A DNA stretch of 64,000 nt from Edolisoma coerulescens (taxonomy: Eukaryota; Chordata; Aves; Passeriformes; Campephagidae). The first letter of the stretch is position 1. The number at the start of each line of letters is the position of its first letter. The stretch covers positions 1 through 64,000 of the forward strand of contig VWZW01002671.1 of the NCBI GenBank assembly GCA_013397115.1, read 5' to 3'. Positions 47,535 to 59,465 of this stretch are shown piece after piece. A model generated the notes under the pieces. That model had not been told where the DNA came from. It saw only the letters and a list, made by a program, of their open reading frames with translations, and did not search any database. Made by a program: the position numbers and the translations under genes.

Positions 47535-48120
47535 ATAAGTAACTTCTTCCAAGATATCTATTCCTTATATGTTTCTCATTTATTCCTTGTGGTCTTCATT
47601 TTATGGGTACTGAACTCTGAGTTGTGAATGAAGCTCACGGCAGAATGGCTCCCAAAATCTCAGAGTTCCACTGAGTTGTGTTCTAACTCTGATCTGTTCT
47701 TCTCTCCTGAAGGCTGATGGTCAGGTGAACCTTAAATTAGCAAATTATCTCACAAGTGTGAAACTGGAAATCTCACAAAGCCAGAATTCCTTAGCAAAGT
47801 ATTTACTACGTGGATACTGGTGGATCAAGACCACTATGGTGACGTTTTTCTTTCTCTGCTCCAGATTACTGTTTTCACTCTTAACCTCCCCATAAGCAAC
47901 TGGAATTAACACTTATTTCTCTCATTCATTTTAACCAGAAAATTCGTCTGGAAGAAGGGAAAAAAATTACATTATTATAATAACTTTAGGCTTGGAGAAA
48001 ACATACTTGAAAAAAAAAAATAGATAATTTTGGAGATGCTCAGCATGAGACATTTTTGTAAATAGATTAGAAAAGTACTACAGGGGATTTGACATTATTA
48101 GCACTAAAGATATGATGAGA
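47535..48120. other. Anonymous DNA
   Basis: No gene or repeat was recognised. Confidence 0.5.
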
Positions 48121-48205
48121 GCCTAATCCTGAAAGATGCTGAGTCTATGGGAACATGCAACATTTGGCAGCTCAGGAAGCTCTCAATAACTCTCAGATTC
48201 AGGCA
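48121..48205. repeat. Possible fossil of an ancient palindromic amniote repeat
   Basis: 'gcctaatcctgaaagatgct' and 'gag' at the left are roughly mirrored by 'ctctcagattcaggc' at the right. The left phrase resembles the 'cctgatcctgcaaggtgctg' motif of old palindromic repeats found in reptiles and birds. It is strongly decayed. Confidence 0.4.
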
Positions 48206-51200
48206 TAAAGTGCTGTGGTCCTGAGTCGCCCATTAAAGATGCACTAAATGTTTCCAGTAAGGGAAGTCCCAATTATGTGGTTTTATATAGAAAAAGGGAA
48301 AGTTAATGAATGGAAATGTAACAGCTCTGACACCGCTGAAGCACTGAGCTGTCATCCTCATAACTTTCCCAGGGAGATAAATATGCTCTTTCCAGCTCCT
48401 CAGAAGTTATTATCACATCTGATTTACAAGCAGTATAAAGGCAGAGAAGAGGGAAAATCAGTGGCAATTTTTGGAGGTTTTTCATAATGAAAATTTTAAA
48501 AGCTTTTCTTAAATGAGCAGTAGGGAAACACCACATTTTTCTTAAGGAAAAAAAAAATCCCGCATGGATTATTAACTAGTTTGTGTCTAATAAAATAATC
48601 ATGTTGGCAAACATGCCAGCATATCATATTAGAAACCTCCTGTATTCAAAAGCATTCTTTATCTTAGCTTAAGCTTTTGAGGTTCACAGCTGTCCTGTAA
48701 AACATTCTAAAGCCACACAGCTTTTAGCCCTTCCATTTGCAAAAGGCACCAAGATGCACTCGAGGGGGTTTAGACTAGAGGCTTCATTATAGATAAATTG
48801 TTACTGTAGCACATGTAATCCATACAGTTTTTATATCTGTATTAAAGCGAAAAGATTCACCTTCTGGAGGCTCCAGTGTGTTTCAATTGTGCATTGAGGA
48901 ACTTGTTTAAGTTAGAAACCCAATTTTTACACTGTTGGAGTGTATTAGATTGATGCTACTTAGGCTGTCTGTTGTTCCCACCATCTGTCTCTGCTCATTT
49001 CACTCTGTTTTTCTGTTCCTGGCAGCAGACACAGAAGAGCTCCCCCGTTTGCCTCGACAGCTTTTTCCTGCTACGATGGCAGCAGCAGGCAATCTCCCCT
49101 GCCATCAGAGCCCTGTTGAGCTACAGGTTGCAGATGCACTTCCCAAAAGGCAACTTCAGCCCTGAGGACTGTCCTGTGCAAACACAGCAAGGAAGGATGG
49201 ATGAAAAAGTGACTATGTGAGGACAGGTGAATTTGACATAATCCTCAGCTTGCCTTCATTGAGAATCAAACCTGAGTTTGCTGCTGTCAAACTCTGCATA
49301 CAGAAGAATAAATCTCCACATGTCTGTGCATTTTCTGGTTTTAGCATCATTTTGAGAGTGTCAGTAGCGATGCAGACGAATGCCAAGCCATAGCAAGAGA
49401 CAAGAGGCAATCCATTAAGCCCCAGGCATACAAAATCTGCACCCATTCAAAGCAGGCAAATCCTCAGTGTAGTGTTTCAAGGTGGGTGCCTTCAGTGTGG
49501 GTTTGTCCCAGCCTAAGTGTGCGAGTCAGTCTGGGCTCCTGACACACGCAGCCTGTACAGCAGTGGGTGAAACTCAGCCTAAAAATAAGATGTTGGTGCT
49601 TATTGGGATGCATGCCATCCTCATTTCCACTGATTCTACTGGCTACAGTCTACAGCCTGCTAACTGTGAGAACCCAAACCCTCAGTTCACATGGAGATGG
49701 ATGGACTGTGCACTTCCAAAAGAGACCAGAAGAACCCATTTTTAGTTCTTTTATGAGGGACCAAACTGTACTCTGCAGAAGACGTTGATATTTCCATCCA
49801 TATGAGCTTAATTGTATGAGTGACTTAATTGTACAAATTCAGCTGGTTTGTTTAATTTTCTGGAGAAACTCAGGGATTTCAGCTTCCTCTTTTAGAAATT
49901 TCCCTCCCACCCCAGATTCTCAGGGCTCTTGATAGCTGACAGTTTTATGCCCTTCAGCTTTCTCTGGGGAGTGGCAGGTGGGGGGTGCAGAGGAGAAAAG
50001 ATATGTAAGAAAAGGAGTTTGTTTTGCCCCACATCTTGCAGAGAACCCCAAATCAGAAAATGGAAGTGTTCAGGTTTTTTTGCCACTGATAGCTCCTGAA
50101 ACATTCCAACTGCCTTCAGCAGAGTGACCTGTTTGCAATACTTTGATTTTGCAGACTCAGCAGCAGAAATGGAGCAAAAGCTGGGAAAGGAGAAGATGCA
50201 CAGCTACTCCGTATTCTCAATTATCATTTTTAGGCATCCAGCCTTGGCACAAAGAGGGAGAAACAATTACCAACACATAAAGAAGTCAAATGTTCAGCAC
50301 CCCAGTGTTTGGTGAGTAACACAGCCAGCATGATTGGCAGGGAAATATGTTTATGCACCAGATCAGGCTCTTGAAACACATAAAATATCTCTCACACCAT
50401 CATTGTTTGAAGTGCCTGTGTTTGACAAAGAGATCAGAAACAGTTCAGAAAGGAAATCTCAATGTAAGAGGATAATCCAGAGTGGTTTTCAGTAGGAAAG
50501 AAACAACAGGACTGCTTGTTTCTGTATGTGGTAAAGTCATTACAGATCAAACAGCACAGATCAAAAGGGAGAAAAAAAGCCCCAAATGAAGAAAAATCAA
50601 GAGAAGTCAAGGTGAGCTCTCAGGTATTTTAAAACAATATTTCACGGTACAATGCTCATGAACAAAAAATGTTACCCTTTAATGTTAAATAAAATACCCA
50701 AGAAATAAGCCTGATGATTAATAAAAAATTAATATTCAGTTAAAAGTCTAGGAAATAAAACTACACATTAACAAAATTGCTGTCATAGATAAAGAAAAAA
50801 CTGTTTTATCTGGAAAAAAATTCTGATGTGGTCTTGTTTCTGCTATGCTTGAGAGAGACTGAGATAGCAACAGCTAAAGTCTTGTTTTCCTTAATGAACT
50901 TATATAGTGATTAATAATTTCATAACCTACCATGTTTTACTCTATGAAAGTGCATTCTTTTTGAAAACATCTTTCAATACTCCATGTGACCATTTAAAAA
51001 GATGAAATTACTTCAGAAGCAATTATTAAGCAGGGCTATCTTTGTCTCCACCAAATATTTGTCACTTCGGAACAATTTTTTGCTGCCCATTATTTGACTA
51101 TTTACTGGCCTTCCATATATTCATCCCCTACAGCCTGCAGTGAGGTAAAGGAATGGTTGTAGTCTTAAAGAAAGAGGAATTAAGGCAAAGGAAATGCAAG

Positions 51201-51597
51201 AGCATTTCATGACATGAAGGAATTATTTCAACTCTCTGTGATTCTCACCTTCTGTTTAAATTGCAAATCTAACCTTCAGGTTGGAAGTGGATTTAACTGT
51301 CTAGTTGAACCACCTTATCTATATATAATGTTATTTTAATGGGCACAAATCTAATGTATATATTTTAGAAACTACAGAATAGATTTTAGAAACTAGAGCA
51401 CAGATATCACATTCAGCCCACGTAAAATTCAGTAAATATCACAAGAAAGCTGACTGTTTCAGTTTTTATACTGCATTACTTTACATTTCATGAGGAAGTG
51501 CCCTTACCCAGACTTCATGCAAGCCATGTGCCTTAACCACATTACTGAATACACAATAGATAAAAAGCAATGTTGGGGTTTTTTTTCCATTCAAGTG
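48206..51597. other. About 3.4 kb of anonymous DNA
   Basis: No gene was recognised. A good splice-acceptor-like tract (ctgttttt...ctggcag, ending about 49025) precedes about 130 bp of GC-richer, open sequence, but the protein has no known character. A 13-bp near-tandem duplication lies at 51362-51374 and 51383-51395. Confidence 0.5.
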
Positions 51598-51624
51598 AAA
51601 TAAATAAATAAATAAATAAATAAA
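51598..51624. repeat. (AAAT)n microsatellite
   Basis: About seven units of aaat in a 27-bp run. Confidence 0.95.
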
Positions 51625-51787
51625 ATTGTTTGCTCAGTGAATAAAAATTAATCCTTCAGGATACAGTGTGGTTTTCACATAATTATGGCATTAGCCTGAA
51701 GGCGAAATGCTCGAATGTGGAAGATTCTGCCTCACAGGAGCTGTTTTACAGCCTGTGAGTCTGGCCTCAGTGCTGGGGCATGTTATG

Positions 51788-52343
51788 GAGTAAATCACCT
51801 GGAACACCACCTTGTGGCTTGTGCAGAACATCCAGGGGACCAGGGGACATGGGGCTGTGAAAGGCAGGTCCTGTTTGAAAAGTCTGATCCCATTCTATGA
51901 CAAGGTGACCATCTTCAGGGATGAAGGAAAGGCTGGAGATGTCTATGTGGACTTCAGTCAAGCCTTTGGCACCATTTTTCACAGCATTGTCATGGATAAA
52001 CTGATTGCTCAGGGCTTGGGTGGGTGCTCTGTTTATTGGGTAAAAATCAGGCTGAATGGCCAGGCCGGGAGGGTGGTGGGGAATGGGGTTAAATCCAGCA
52101 GGGACCAGGCATCAGTGGTGTTCCCTAGGGTCCAAAACTGGGGCCAGCCCTGTTTAGTACCTTTGCAAATGATGTGGATGAGGGAATCAGGGAGTGGTGG
52201 AGTCACCATGTTTGGATGGGTTTAAAAAACATTTAAAAAATGTGGCACTTTGGGACATATTTTAGTGGGTATGGTGCATACATGATCCTAAAAGTCTTTT
52301 CCAAACTAAACAATTCTACGACTTTATTATTCTGTGAGTCTGT
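51788..52343 (+). mobile_element. CR1 LINE, sense, internally deleted, with reverse-transcriptase sequence
   Basis: Within the plus-strand frame 51812-52225 the CR1 ORF2 reverse-transcriptase core can be followed: PFYDKVTIFRDEGKAGDVYV, then DFSQAFGTIFHS (the DFSKAFDTVSHS block with changes), then GVKSS near residue 95. The next catalytic block (around ADD) is absent. At about 52190-52215 the sequence jumps to the 3' end of a CR1 ('gtggagtcaccatgt', 'aatgtggcactttgggacat', 'attttagtgggtatgg', octamer-like tail to 52343). The copy has lost roughly the C-terminal half of ORF2 and is dead. Confidence 0.85.
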
Positions 52344-53599
52344 AAACACAGTTTTGGAAAGGTCCAGCCAGCCTTGTGGTCTGAGACTTAATTACTGCAG
52401 CATCCAGGCAGTCCCAGCTACCCAATTAAGGAGATATTTTCTCTGTCCCGTAGAGAGTTTCTGTCTAAACCCTAAGGATTCCACACAGGCACTTCCTGAA
52501 CAGCAGTGGCTGTGTGTACCTTTCAGGAAAGGGGAGGCACAGTGGGAATACAGAACAGGCAGTAATAGCTCTTAGCAGGGTGGAACTAAGTCATTAATTG
52601 TTACCTCAATGGTGTGTTACACTGGGGAGACCCAGATGAACTAAACTGTGACCCGCAGAACTAAATCGTGTGGGGAAGATGGATGTTTGCTCTGATTAAT
52701 TAGGTCTTCTCCCTAAAAGAAATAAACTGTTCCCTAACATTATGTTAAAGATGCTAATGCATCTTGCACAGCGATGAGAAGAGATCTGCCTTGGGAAGAC
52801 TCGCTGCATAATTCCTTGCTCCCTGATGTTGCTGTTCAGTTCTTTATTATTGTGATAATTTATTATTTGTAACTAAAGCCCTTCCTGTTAAAAACTTCCA
52901 GCCTCCACTGCAAACAAATGCTTTGGAACTGATCGATTTGGGGATTTCCTCCAATTAAAGTAAAATAGAGAACACATCACAGCCAAAATTAACATTTGCT
53001 TGCTTGCCTATGTAATGGTTGACATGTGGGGCTGCAATTCTTCAGATGGGTCTCCAAGAGTGGAACTGTACTGAAATAGGTCCATATAGACAAAACATGT
53101 TATTGAATACAATTTTTCCAGGCAGAATCTCCCAGCAAAAGTGGAGCTGGCTACCAAGGGAAATGACTAGGATTAGACAATTTCTCTTCACAGCCCATTT
53201 TGGGATTCACCCGTTATTAGTTCTGACAAACCCTTTTTCTCCCCAGCTCCTGGGAAATTCAAAATTAGAGGCTGCTCCTTTGTTTGGTACATTCAGGGAA
53301 TTGTATCCTTTAAATACGCGTTAGTGTTCATACATAATGTCAAGCCAAAAAATGAGAAAGCAAATGAGCTGGTCCTGGAGGGAGTTCTGCACATCCTGGT
53401 TTTTCCAATCATTGCTGATAGCAGCAGATACTCATATGGTCAATGCTGGTGGATAACCAAGAGGGCTGCACCAAATCACAAGCACTTCCAGTCACAGATA
53501 CTCTGTGTGACTGCAGGTTCCTTAAGCCACTAGAAATTTTGTTGACTTTTCATTTGATTAATTTAGAATAGAAGTGGGAATCCAGTCTGATTCAATCCA
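52344..53599. other. Anonymous DNA
   Basis: No gene or repeat was recognised. Small frames at 52240-52575 and 53019-53533 have no recognisable domain. Confidence 0.5.
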
Positions 53600-53870
53600 G
53601 TCTGGAAAGATTATTTACAAGGGCATGTAGTGACAGGACAAAGAGGAATGGGTTCCAATTGAAAGAGAGTAGATTTAGATTGGATATTTACTGTGAGGGT
53701 GGTGAGGCCCTGGCACAGGCTGCCCAGAGAATCTGTGGCTGCCCCATCCCTGGAAGTGTCCAAGGCCAAGTTGGATGGGGCTTGGAGCCACCTGGGATAG
53801 TGGAAGTGTCCCTGCCCACAGCAAGGGGTTGGAACTGAATGATCTTTCAGTCTCTTCTTACCCAAACAAT
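53600..53870 (+). mobile_element. CR1 LINE 3' end, sense
   Basis: The blocks 'acaagggcatgtagtgacag', 'gagtagatttagattggata', 'ctgtgagggtggtgaggccc', 'tggcacaggctgcccagaga', 'gccccatccctggaagtgtc', 'ggatggggcttggagccacc' and 'ggaactgaatgatctttcag' are clear. About 14-18 bases of the usual 'taggaagaaattct' are deleted near 53688. The octamer tail is missing. Confidence 0.93.
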
Positions 53871-54141
53871 GAATGTTGGAGTAGCAGAACTGATTTCAGT
53901 CCCACGGCAGTGCTGTGTACCCCCGCACCTTCTAACCCCAGTTCTTGGTCATTGAAATAGAAAATTTGCCAGATAAGACAAGGAAAGGTAAAATCTGAGT
54001 CCATGCTCTGGGTGACCACACAGTGAATTCTCGAAGCTCACACAGAAACTTTGGGCAAAGACATGGAACAACAGCCTCAAGCTGCAAACATATCCTTAGA
54101 CAAGTTTAATCAGCCATGGAAATTTTGACAGATGGATCTTT

Positions 54142-54258
54142 GAATCATAGAATGGTTTGGGTAAGAACGGACCTAAAAGTTCATCCAGATTCAACTCTAC
54201 AACCATGGGAAGGGATACCTTCCACTAGACCAGACTGCTCAAAGTCCATACACCCTCT
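54142..54258 (-). mobile_element. Short CR1 LINE 3' end, antisense
   Basis: 'gaatcatagaatggtttggg', 'accatgggaagggatacctt' and 'ccactagaccagactgctca' are the reverse of a CR1 3' end. About 117 bp remain. Confidence 0.9.
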
Positions 54259-54885
54259 TTACAAGTTTGGTGAGGTTTTATTGTAAGACACTAGGTGCTT
54301 TTTAAATGATTTATCTCATCTGCCTCAAGTGATGTACAAATTAGTCTGAGAAATTTATCAAAGTTTCCAGTCTATGTGATGGAGAGAGATGGATAACTAC
54401 AGGAATCTCTGTAGAAAAGAGGGGGGCAAAGCAGGTTAATAGAATTTCATTAATAATGGTAGAAACATTTGGGGAAAGAAGAGTAATACTTGGGAAAAAA
54501 TGCTATTTTTCCCTCTTTTTTCTTGAGCTGTGCATGGATTCCTTGACCTGTGCTCACACAGAACTACTGGATGTGCACACATATTTGTTTAGCCAGTGAC
54601 TGGATTAAGTAGTTGCTTCTTCCCTTCAGGGAAGGTTTATATTGGATATCATAAAAAAAAACAAACCCACAAAAGCTCTCAGCAACCTGGAGGTGCATAG
54701 TGAGATGTGGGAGTAGATCACATCTTGGGTGTCCCTCTGAGAATTGCACTGAAAATTAATAAATTCCATCAGCTGGTTGGAAAGATACGGATTGGAGTGC
54801 TTATGTAGCACAGGCATCTTCAGTGAACTCACCCAGCTGACACCATCAATTTTAAATTCAGCTTGAATTGAAGCGAGATTCATTA
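54259..54885. other. Anonymous DNA
   Basis: No gene or repeat was recognised. Confidence 0.5.
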
Positions 54886-55062
54886 AATCATAGAATCACA
54901 GAACCATGGAATTGCCTGGGTTGAAAGGGACCTTAAAGATTATCTCATTTCAAGGTCTCTGCTATCATCAGGGACACCTTCCACTAGACCAGGTTTTTTC
55001 CAAGCCCCATCCAAGCAGCCTAGAACACTTCCAGGGATGGGGCATCCGCAGCTTCTCTGGGA
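54886..55062 (-). mobile_element. CR1 LINE 3' end, antisense
   Basis: 'aatcatagaatcacagaacc', 'gggttgaaagggaccttaaa', 'ggacaccttccactagacca', 'agaacacttccagggatggg' and 'gcatccgcagcttctctggg' mark the reverse of a CR1 3' end of about 180 bp. Confidence 0.93.
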
Positions 55063-57550
55063 TATGTGTTGAAGTAAAATAATCTTCCTACCTATCTCTC
55101 TTGGACAATGCCATTGACTTGCTGAAACTTCCCTCAGGCTCCCAGGAAGAAAGCCTTGCCCAGGACTATTTCTTAAACTGTGAATTTCCCCCCATTTGAC
55201 ATTAAATTGTGGAAAGCAACCCTGGAAATCCCTATAAATATGTGTTTCTGTTACACACACTTTTCAGTTCTGTTTGCTGCTTCTCTGTCTCTGGGTTAAA
55301 ATCTTTCTGACAAATCTGTCAGTCCCAGTCTTCTCAGGGGATCAGTCCTGGAGCCACATTTTGTGCAACAGCTGGAGGGAGAGGAAGGAAATGCCTTTTC
55401 TTATCCTCAGTATCCCACTTACTGTGGGATACTGTGAAGCCCAAGGAGTCATGGTTGGTTTTGGTAAGTGTCAGAGGACTGCAAAGGAAGAGAATAAATT
55501 TTACAAGGATCCAGAGGGTCATTTGGTCAGTCCCTGAAATGTCTGGCAAGTTTTTATCAATGCTCTTGAAATCACCCAAGGATAGGGTTTGCCTTTACAC
55601 TCCTGAGGGGAGACCATCTCTTCCAAAGCCTCACTGTCCCTTGTATCAAAAAGTTTGATGTAAAACTACGTGAACATTCCCTCCCTGGAAGTGTGTGTGT
55701 TGCTTTCTACCTATGTTGAAAACAGAACAGTTTATTCTCTTTTTCTCCATGGTATCTTCAGCAAATTTGAAGATTGTTTGATTATCTTTGACTAATTACA
55801 CAGCTCAGACTATTACTGAATTTTTACTTCTTAAAAGACTTCTGATTTTTACGCTGCTAAGCACACAGAGCTCATCTGTGAAACTCTGCAATCCCACTGT
55901 GGGTATATTCATCCTTCCTGACACTACTGCTTTCTTAAAACCATTTTTCATACCTTAATTTGCCATGTCACAACACAGAGCGGAGGGGGAAAATTATGTG
56001 ATAATTGCTTGGCTTTTTCATCTTATGATTTGCTTTACTATTTGAGTTTCAAACAAGTCACTGCCCATCAGCGCTTCTGATTCTCTTGAGTCTTGCTTGG
56101 ACTCAGATGGGAACCCTGACTTCATCCAGCTGAGACAGGAGCTGTCTGCCCAGGGAGAAAAACTGGAAATAAGTCAAGATTTAATCTCTTTTTTACACTG
56201 GTGTATCACACACATGGAAGATACAGAGAACATTTCCAACTTGGAACAATCTTTGCCACCAGGAAGATACTTATAGCTCCTCTACTCTGAGGGTTGTTGA
56301 AGCCACTGCCTCCTTGTCCAAAGGAAGTGGAGAGGATGGGAAGATATGGATACATGGATATTAGTTTTGGGAATAGCGTAAAATACCAAACTTTCTGCAG
56401 GCCTGAGTGGTTTTTGTCATTCTTCCTTAAATAATCTTTGAGTATTTACAAAAAGCCTTTGTTGTCACTATCTTCCTACTTTTGAAGCTGAACTTTTCAT
56501 CTTTAGGATAGCAGGAAGCTGCAGTCTGCCCAAGCTTGGATTCTAATTTTTTTTTTTTTTTCTGAGAAAAAAAAATTGGGTTATTTTAGTTTTTTATAAA
56601 TGCAGGCCAAGAATCCCAGCAGCCCAAGATAAATATTATCTCTTTGTTTATCTCTTTAGGGATAATGTTGGAACTTAGGAATACCAGTGCAATAAATGAC
56701 TCACTTTTATCTGGTGATATGTATCAGGCCATTCAGACCTTTTCCTAAAAGAAACCCACACATTCACAATTTTCTTTGTAGAAATCAAATCAAATAAATA
56801 TTTTAGTGGCAGATTTCAAATGTTTCAAGGATACATGCGTTTTTGGTTTGGTTTGGTTCGTTGGTTGAGGTTTTTCTTGTTGCATTGAATTGCCATTCAG
56901 AATTAAACTCAACTGGAGGTTAGGGAAAGGACACGTAGGTGTCCTTTATGATGAATAAAGTTACAAAAGGTAATAAATAAAACATGGCATCACTAACCAC
57001 TGGAGACATCTGGGGCTTTTATCTGCACTGTAATGAAATACTTTAACAGTGAACATATGTGATACTTAAAAAAAATGACCTTTGCCAAGCAACACGATTT
57101 TTGTTCTCCCTTGTCTAGAAAAAAACCCCAGAACTGAATAGAATCTTACAATGTTTGTGGGTTTATTAACTCTTCTTTTGCTGTTTCTTACAATCTAATG
57201 CAACAGTGGTGAAATTCATTGGGGTGACAGCCCTGGAGGCTCTGTTTAACTACACACCTTTGAAAACATCCCCAAGGCACTGGACAAACCATCAGGCTCC
57301 AGATGTGCCCTGCAGGGTCCTCACCAGACATCTACTTCATCAGAATAAGAACCTTGCTGTATGTTGAAGAATGGGGGCAGGAGAGGGAAAGCACCAAAAA
57401 TTTACAGAAATATCTTTGAGCTGCCAGCAGGAGCTGTGTGTTTTGGCTTATCAGTGGTTTAGGCTTTGCTCCATAAACTGCTGGTGGGGAGTCACTCCAG
57501 CTGTCCTGGTGAGAGATCCATGCAGAATTAAAAAAAAAACCAAAATTATA
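55063..57550. other. About 2.5 kb of anonymous DNA
   Basis: No gene was recognised. A 15-T run (56547-56561) is followed after five bases by nine A (56567-56575), a simple A/T hairpin. T/G-rich low complexity lies near 56840-56870. Confidence 0.5.
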
Positions 57551-57718
57551 TAATCATAGAATTGTTTGGGTTGGCAGGGACATTAAAGATCATCTCATTC
57601 CAACCCCTGACATGGGCAGGGACACTTTCCACCAGACCAGGTTGCTCAGAGCCCCATCCAGCCTGGCCTTGAACACCTCCAGGGATGGGGCAGCCACAGC
57701 TTCTCTGAGCACTACCTC
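57551..57718 (-). mobile_element. CR1 LINE 3' end, antisense
   Basis: 'taatcatagaattgtttggg', 'ttggcagggacattaaagat', 'catctcattccaacccctga', 'ccaccagaccaggttgctca', 'ccagcctggccttgaacacc' and 'gatggggcagccacagcttc' are the reverse of a CR1 3' end, well preserved over about 168 bp. Confidence 0.95.
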
Positions 57719-59223
57719 AAGGTTTATTAAAGTTGTGATCTGTTGTTTCAGTGTTCATCTCTTTGTCCCCACAGCATATTTTGAAAATACTAATGAATGC
57801 TGTGATCAAAACCACCAGACTCTAAGACTCCACACCCGCCCAGGTTACCTTGGGGCTGTTACCTGAAATATTGCACGGTACCGCTGAGGAATCATTCTGG
57901 GGTCTCTCATTTTGGAGCTTCCTCTGTTGCTTTCACATGTGTTGTCACCATGGTCTTGGTGACATCTTGACCTTACCCTGTCCTTTCTGTGACAGCCATT
58001 CAGACTTCATGAAAAGTGCAGCTTTTTTCTTCTTTCTTCTTTTTTCAGCCACTAAAGAGTTCAAAACATCAAAATTACATCAACATATTGATGCATCAAT
58101 AGTCACTGAACGTCTCCTTTATGTGAATGGGACAGTTTCTGTTTTTCTGTGGCAGTTTTCCATGACTCTGCAGACTTAGGTGTTCTCTCCTTGATCCATG
58201 TGATGTAGAAGGTGTCAAGTCCAGAGTGACAATTCCACCCTTTTTGATTCAAACAATAATCCAACACCTGGTTTTAAAAATAATCTTGGGCTTCATATTT
58301 TTTCTCCCTAAAGGGTGCCTTTTTTTTCTTCATAAGCCTCTAGTTTTCTTAGGAGAGGCATGAGACTGACCTCAGGCAGCAATTATTATTCTTTACCTAC
58401 ATTTATGTGTCTCTAACCAGCAATAGAAATATGACAAATGAGTATCAGTGGAAACTGTAAAGCCCAGACTCTCCTGGGATTTAGCAACTTTCTTAATGAG
58501 AAAAACAATAACCATCCCAGTCCTGGGAGAGTTGAAGATAAATTACTGTCTGTTGTTGATATTTTGATCTATGGGACAAATATGGTGTTTCTATTGAGAG
58601 AGAGTTTATATACAGGCAGCTGAAACCCATAGGCTGTGCTCTTTGCAGGTGAATCCTCTTGGTCTCGCTGGTAGAGAAAAGCAAACATATGCTTTTAAAT
58701 CATTGCTTTTCCCAGGCTCAAAAGGGAACATTTTTCCCCGTCCTCTTTTTTCTTTATTTCCATTTTTAATTTTTGTTTTCCATTTATTCAACTAGAGGAC
58801 CACCTAAGAGGTGGAACAATACCTGGAAGGTCATGTTACAAAATTCACAGCTTTCTCAAACTGTCCTTTGGACAGTCACATACAAAGGATCTGAAGGCCA
58901 AAGATGTTCTTTAATGTCAACAAAATATTTAAGCAGGGAAAAAAAAGGGCACATGTAAAGAGACAAACTCTAATGGATCTCAGAGACAGAATTACGGTAA
59001 TGTTTCACAGAATTTCCAGTAATATTACTATTTTTTCCCTTAGCTTTCAGACTGTATTGTCATAGTCTGTGATGTAATATCATTATATTGTATGAAGACT
59101 GTATCTCACACTTACTTTAATTAACCCAGACAAGTAATTTTCTGTCTGGTGGAAAGTTTCTTGGTGTCAAAATAAAAGATCGTTTTTATCTTGACCAGAG
59201 CATCCTGAACTTACTGATACAAT
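57719..59223. other. Anonymous DNA
   Basis: No gene was recognised. Short pyrimidine runs lie near 58025-58050. The small frames at 57850-58179 and 58438-58958 have no domain. Confidence 0.5.
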
Positions 59224-59465
59224 TGTCTTGTGGTTTAACCCCAGCTGGGAACTCATCCCCACAAAACCACTCTCTCACTCCCGCCTCGTGAGATGGGAGG
59301 GAGAATCAGAAGGGTAAAAGTGAGAAAACTCATGGCTGGAGATAAAGACATTTTAATAGGTAAAAGCTGCACACTTCAAAGCAAAACAAGGAATTCATTC
59401 CCTGCTTCCAATGGGCAGGCAGGTGTTCAGACACCCCCAGGAAAGCTAGGCTCCATTTTTGGGGA
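59224..59465 (-). mobile_element. Partial endogenous retroviral LTR, antisense (ERVL-like, bird type)
   Basis: The plus-strand text 'tgtcttgtggtttaacccca', 'gctgggaactcatccccaca', 'gagatgggagggagaatcag', 'aagggtaaaagtgagaaaac', 'agcaaaacaaggaattcatt' and 'gggcaggcaggtgttcagac' is the reverse of the 3' half of a common bird ERVL LTR. It appears related to the LTR at 31872-32401, sharing the 'ggtttaaccccagc' end in reverse and the 'atcccac' zone. The other half of the LTR is missing or unrecognisable past about 59465. Confidence 0.75.

Noticed and set aside
49009..49165. Splice-acceptor-like pyrimidine tract followed by an open, GC-richer segment
   Set aside because: No recognised protein, no donor site in a sensible position and no neighbouring exon were found.
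56547..56575. 15 T then 9 A hairpin
   Set aside because: A simple homopolymer pair, explained by slippage; no terminator function is expected in this setting.
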